DNA of 64,000 nucleotides. Origin: Candidatus Pristimantibacillus lignocellulolyticus (lineage in GTDB: Bacteria; Bacillota; Bacilli; Paenibacillales; Paenibacillaceae). Position 1 is the stretch's first letter, and the number at the start of each line of letters is the position of its first letter. The notes under the pieces are model-generated. The model had not been told where the DNA came from, ran no database searches, and saw only the letters and a list, made by a program, of their open reading frames with translations. Shown one piece after another: positions 61,081 to 64,000 of the stretch. The stretch spans positions 7,501 to 71,500 of the forward strand of contig CP097899.1 of the NCBI GenBank assembly GCA_023639215.1. Reading direction: 5' to 3'. Position numbers and translations under genes: made by a program.

Positions 61081-61719
61081 TTATTCGATCTTGACTGCTA
61101 TTTCATTTTTCACATCTATTTCATATGTCTCAATTGGCAAAAACAATGAGAGCTTGTCAGTTGTAGTTAAAATATAAACGTCTTCCTTAGGTGATGCAGT
61201 TAAACTAATCCAATAATTCACATCCCCCCTCGTTAAAACCGTTACTGTATTTACAGGCGTATCAAAACGTATCCGAGTTTCTTCGTCAGTTGAATTACTT
61301 ATAATATAGAGACGAGCATAGCTATTTTTTTGAAACAGATTAATCCATTCCATCTGATATTCATACTTACCATCCTCTGTTGTCTGCAATGTATCAGTAA
61401 TCACCTTCTCTGTTAACCAGCCACTTGTATTCACACTATTGATTAATCCTACTGATAGAGACAACATAATTAATATGCCTATGCAAACAAGAATCTTACT
61501 CCCCACCCACGATTGTGGCCAGTCTTTATAAAGCAGAAAAATAGATGCGATAATCAATAACACTGAAGGTATTCCTAAAAAAAATAGAAGAACGGTATAT
61601 ATTAAATCTATCTCTCGCTGAAAGTTTGCTGTTATGCCAAGAACAAACCAAATAACAGAAAATAAACTAATGACAATGGACAATATCCATGCATATTTTA
61701 ATGTTTTTATCAAAATCAT
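61081..61719 (-). CDS. Unrecognised membrane protein with extracytoplasmic tail
   Basis: 212 aa. Three helices (about 8-30, 42-63, 75-97), then about 110 residues of beta-rich extracytoplasmic domain (YEYQMEWINLFQKNSYARLY, FDTPVNTVTVLTRGDVNYWI). No family recognised. Start uncertain: ATG at 61719 (AAGG four bases before), TTG at 61713 with AAGGTG seven bases before it, or ATG at 61731. Confidence 0.6.
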   Translation of the reverse strand: MILIKTLKYAWILSIVISLFSVIWFVLGITANFQREIDLIYTVLLFFLGIPSVLLIIASIFLLYKDWPQSWVGSKILVCIGILIMLSLSVGLINSVNTSGWLTEKVITDTLQTTEDGKYEYQMEWINLFQKNSYARLYIISNSTDEETRIRFDTPVNTVTVLTRGDVNYWISLTASPKEDVYILTTTDKLSLFLPIETYEIDVKNEIAVKIE

Positions 61720-61923
61720 CTCACCTTCCATACCTAGCAGCTACATACGGCATTATTATTGATAAAAGTTTCTCTCTCTAGTCGATCAAACTCACAAACT
61801 GGACTATCATAATATCTATAATATCTAAATTTAACATCTCATTTTAGGTTTCTAACAGCATTACTCACCGATCCAAGCTTACCATACATCTAGCAAAATT
61901 AACCATAAAATCAATCAAAACCC

Positions 61924-62095
61924 TCTCCTCAGCGGAGTGAACAATCGTTGCGGAAAAGCGATAGCGTTCGGCCTTGTTCAAGGATTTACACCTTAATCAA
62001 TCTTCCTGTAAATCCTTGAACTAAAGTCGATTGGAGCAATGTATTGTTCACGGAGCGTTGCTGATTGGAGCAACGTATTATCCATTGAGCGTTTC
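61924..62095 (-). repeat. Palindromic MITE-like element, copy 3 (inverted)
   Basis: Read on the minus strand: two left-arm units (TTGCTCCAATC at two places), central perfect 15-bp hairpin GTTCAAGGATTTACA/TGTAAATCCTTGAAC, AAGGCCGAACGCTATCGCTT and right arm ATTGTTCACTCCGC. GTGAACAAT pairs with ATTGTTCAC. It lies in the 665-bp gap before mtlA; 61732-61923 holds nothing recognised. Confidence 0.85.
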
Positions 62096-62199
62096 CAATC
62101 GAAACCGTGCCACCTACACATTCTATAAGCCTTCATTAGACTATGCAAAATGATGTCAACAGCCTTGATGACGAAACCCACTTTTCAATTGATTGATAA

Positions 62200-62214
62200 T
62201 GTAAACGCTATAAT
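62200..62214 (+). promoter_or_regulatory. cre-like site overlapping a TATAAT before mtlA
   Basis: TGTAAACGCTATAA matches the CcpA consensus at 13 of 14 positions and shares TATAAT (62209-62214). A -35 at the right spacing is poor (CAATTG), as in MtlR-activated promoters. About 170 bp upstream of mtlA. CcpA repression of the mannitol operon is inferred. Confidence 0.5.
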
Positions 62215-62384
62215 CTAGGATAAAAGTATAACTTGACTAAAATAGCGCATTTTATTAGGAACCCACTTTTTTAGAGTTCAAGAATCAACACTAATCATCG
62301 TTAATGAAAAGTGTAGATGTCTGTCTCATAAAGAAGAACTATAAAATGCACTAAGGTCATTAATCTATATTGGAGGTTTATCAC

Positions 62385-63833
62385 ATGAGTAAAAGTGCAA
62401 CCACTAAAAGTAAGTCGGGTGGTATTAAAGTTGGTGTACAGCGCTTTGGAAGATTCTTAAGTGGTATGGTTATGCCCAACATGGGAGCATTTATTGCATG
62501 GGGATTAATTACAGCTCTTTTCATTCCTACAGGTTGGTTTCCTAACGAAAAGCTAGCATTACTAGTTGGACCAATGATCACATACTTACTTCCACTTTTA
62601 ATAGGATATACTGGCGGTACTATGGTACATGGCACACGAGGCGGAGTTATTGGTGCAGTCGTTACAGCTGGTGTTATCGTTGGATCTGATATCCCTATGT
62701 TTCTTGGGGCTATGATCGTTGCGCCGTTTTCAGCTTGGGTCTTGAAAAAATTTGATAAATCCATTGAAGGAAAAATCCCTTCTGGATTTGAAATGCTAAT
62801 TAACAATTTTTCATCTGGTATTATTGGTGCAGTTCTAGCCATTGTTGCTTTTAAGGCAGTTGGGCCAGCCGTAGAGAGTGTAAGTAATATTCTCGCTAAG
62901 GGCGTTGACTTCCTTATTAGCACAGGTTTATTACCGTTAGCAAGTATTCTAATCGAACCTGCTAAGGTACTTTTCCTTAACAATGCCATTAACCATGGTA
63001 TTCTGGGACCATTAGCCATAGAGCAAGCGTCAAAATTAGGTAGCTCCATTATTTATATGTTGGAATCTAATCCAGGCCCTGGTCTTGGTATTCTACTTGC
63101 ATATTGGTTAGTCGGTAAAGGAGCTGCTAAACAATCCGCTCCGGGTGCAGCGATAATCCACTTCTTCGGTGGTATTCATGAAATTTATTTCCCTTACATT
63201 CTAATGAGACCAGCACTAATTATAGCTGCTATTGCTGGTGGTATCTCTGGTGTGTTCACATTCCAATTATTAGGTGTAGGTCTAGTAGCTGCTCCTTCTC
63301 CAGGTAGTATTTTCGCCTACTTTACAATGACTCCTAAAGGTAGTCATCTAGGTATGCTTGCTGGTGTCATCATTTCAACCGTTGTATCATTCCTTGTCGC
63401 TTCTCTTATCCTTAAAACAAGTAAACAAAAAGAGGATGAAAACTCTCTGGAGGATGCACAAAATAGGATGAGTGCAATGAAAGCTGAATCTAAGGGTACA
63501 GCTTCCGCGCAAGCAACGAATGCTACTGTCGATTCAAGTGAAGTTACAAAAAGCAAAGAAGAAGTTAGAAAAATCGTCTTCTCTTGTGATGCAGGTATGG
63601 GTTCTAGTGCGATGGGGGCTTCTGTACTTCGAAAAAAAATCAACAACGCTGGTATTCAAGTAACTGTTATTAATACTGCAATTAGTGATATTCCAAGTGA
63701 TGCAGACATTGTTGTTACTCATCAAACGCTAACTGACCGTGCTAAGCTTAAAGCACCTCAAGCAGAGCATGTTTCGATTGATAATTTCATGAAGAGTCCT
63801 GCATATGAAGCGTTAGTAGAAAGACTTAAATAA
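62385..63833 (+). CDS. mtlA: PTS mannitol transporter subunit IICB
   Basis: 482 aa; takes up mannitol and phosphorylates it. The IIC membrane domain (about 1-340) begins GIKVGVQRFGRFLSGMVMPN and holds TGGTMVHGTRGGVIGAVVTA and AIIHFFGGIHEIYFPYILMR (the conserved G-G-I-H-E substrate motif). After a charged linker (about 345-390) comes IIB with phospho-Cys in KIVFSCDAGMGSSAMGASVL and DIVVTHQTLTDRAKLKAP. There is no IIA domain, so IIA must be a separate protein, as in Bacillus. GGAGG precedes the ATG by eight bases. Confidence 0.94.
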   Translation: MSKSATTKSKSGGIKVGVQRFGRFLSGMVMPNMGAFIAWGLITALFIPTGWFPNEKLALLVGPMITYLLPLLIGYTGGTMVHGTRGGVIGAVVTAGVIVGSDIPMFLGAMIVAPFSAWVLKKFDKSIEGKIPSGFEMLINNFSSGIIGAVLAIVAFKAVGPAVESVSNILAKGVDFLISTGLLPLASILIEPAKVLFLNNAINHGILGPLAIEQASKLGSSIIYMLESNPGPGLGILLAYWLVGKGAAKQSAPGAAIIHFFGGIHEIYFPYILMRPALIIAAIAGGISGVFTFQLLGVGLVAAPSPGSIFAYFTMTPKGSHLGMLAGVIISTVVSFLVASLILKTSKQKEDENSLEDAQNRMSAMKAESKGTASAQATNATVDSSEVTKSKEEVRKIVFSCDAGMGSSAMGASVLRKKINNAGIQVTVINTAISDIPSDADIVVTHQTLTDRAKLKAPQAEHVSIDNFMKSPAYEALVERLK

Positions 63834-63848
63834 ATGTAAATATACTGT

Positions 63849-63878
63849 ATAACGTTGACGTATTTGCGTCAGCGTTAT
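63849..63878 (+). other. Intercistronic hairpin between mtlA and the mtlR-like gene
   Basis: ATAACGTTGACG pairs with CGTCAGCGTTAT (one G-U) around a 6-nt loop; no U-run. Likely an mRNA stabiliser or partial terminator. Confidence 0.65.
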
Positions 63879-63922
63879 ATTCATTGAAATGTATGTCCTA
63901 TTTAGAAAGGAGGTAAATAAAT

Positions 63923-64000
63923 ATCACTCTTTCTACTCGACAACACAAAATTATTGATCTACTTATTGAGCAAAAGAACGAAATCACCGTTGCTTATATA
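63923..64000 (+). CDS. MtlR/BglG-type regulator, N-terminal fragment, start codon not canonical
   Basis: The frame reads ITLSTRQHKIIDLLIEQKNE then ITVAYI, the N-terminal helix-turn-helix (HTH_11-like) of MtlR/PRD activators, and follows mtlA as expected. AGGAGG (63908-63913) is a perfect ribosome binding site. But the frame directly after it is TAA-ATA-AAT-ATC, and no ATG, GTG or TTG occurs in the visible part of the frame. ATC at 63923 has nine-base spacing and ATA at 63917 three. The 3' end is outside the window. Confidence 0.6.
   Translation, partial: MTLSTRQHKIIDLLIEQKNEITVAYI

Noticed and set aside
62381..63049. 222-codon open frame antisense to mtlA
   Set aside because: Shadow of the strongly supported mtlA reading frame; Pro/Thr/Asn-rich antisense composition and no ribosome binding site.

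Overview
The window is AT-rich chromosomal DNA from an endospore-forming Gram-positive bacterium, most likely a Paenibacillus-like member of the Bacillales. The evidence is indirect: SpoVR and PrkA, an AbrB-type regulator with two Spo0A boxes, a T-box leader on leuA, YesM/YesN-type two-component pairs, liaFSR, HtrA next to a CssRS-like pair, an SLH-domain protein, a copper-amine-oxidase-N-domain protein, and consensus ribosome binding sites (GGAGG/AAGGAG). No rRNA, tRNA, CRISPR array, prophage or insertion sequence was found.

Layout. 1-8720 (all minus): an alpha-galactoside locus (CUT1 binding protein, two permeases, GH36 alpha-galactosidase, truncated MFS carrier) preceded by a YesMN sensor/regulator pair, with a cre-like site in front of the binding protein. 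8932-13626: glutaminase and a heterodimeric ABC exporter. 13913-23096: two facing organosulfonate systems, ssuA-ssuD-ssuC-ssuB (minus) and ssuD2-tauC-tauA-tauB (plus). Between them lies a gene joining a helix-turn-helix to an SsuA-like binding domain, plus a perfect palindrome over one promoter and an attenuator-like hairpin in the other leader. 23268-31805: small and surface proteins (ankyrin protein, lipoprotein, SLH protein), SpoVR, a DUF817 protein, a WVELL/YfhJ protein and an L25/Ctc protein. 31957-41731: membrane-anchored GDPD, T-box-controlled leuA, AraC regulator with GH27 alpha-galactosidase, PrkA, DUF2161 protein. 41721-50513: AbrB, trmL, orphan OmpR regulator, serC, a GSI-beta-type glnA with a GlnR/TnrA box, aroF, ispH. 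50862-58145: CssRS-like pair, htrA, yugN, liaRSF. 58696-64000: cupin protein under a class II Fnr/Crp-type promoter, DUF2269 protein, RsiV-like lipoprotein, membrane protein, mtlA and the 5' end of an mtlR-like gene.

Most of the unexplained structure is in the intergenic DNA. There are five unrelated repeat systems: a 51-bp hairpin repeat (38517-38703), three 62-bp tandem repeats directly before an orphan response regulator (43619-43802), an 8-bp microsatellite in the aroF leader (49317-49388), a roughly 88-bp dispersed repeat (50567, 50754 and decayed copies), and a palindromic MITE-like element in three copies (58270, 59762, 61924) whose stems show compensatory changes. Start codons were chosen from visible Shine-Dalgarno spacing, and several genes appear to start at TTG. 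The mtlR-like gene has no canonical start codon in the visible part of its frame.
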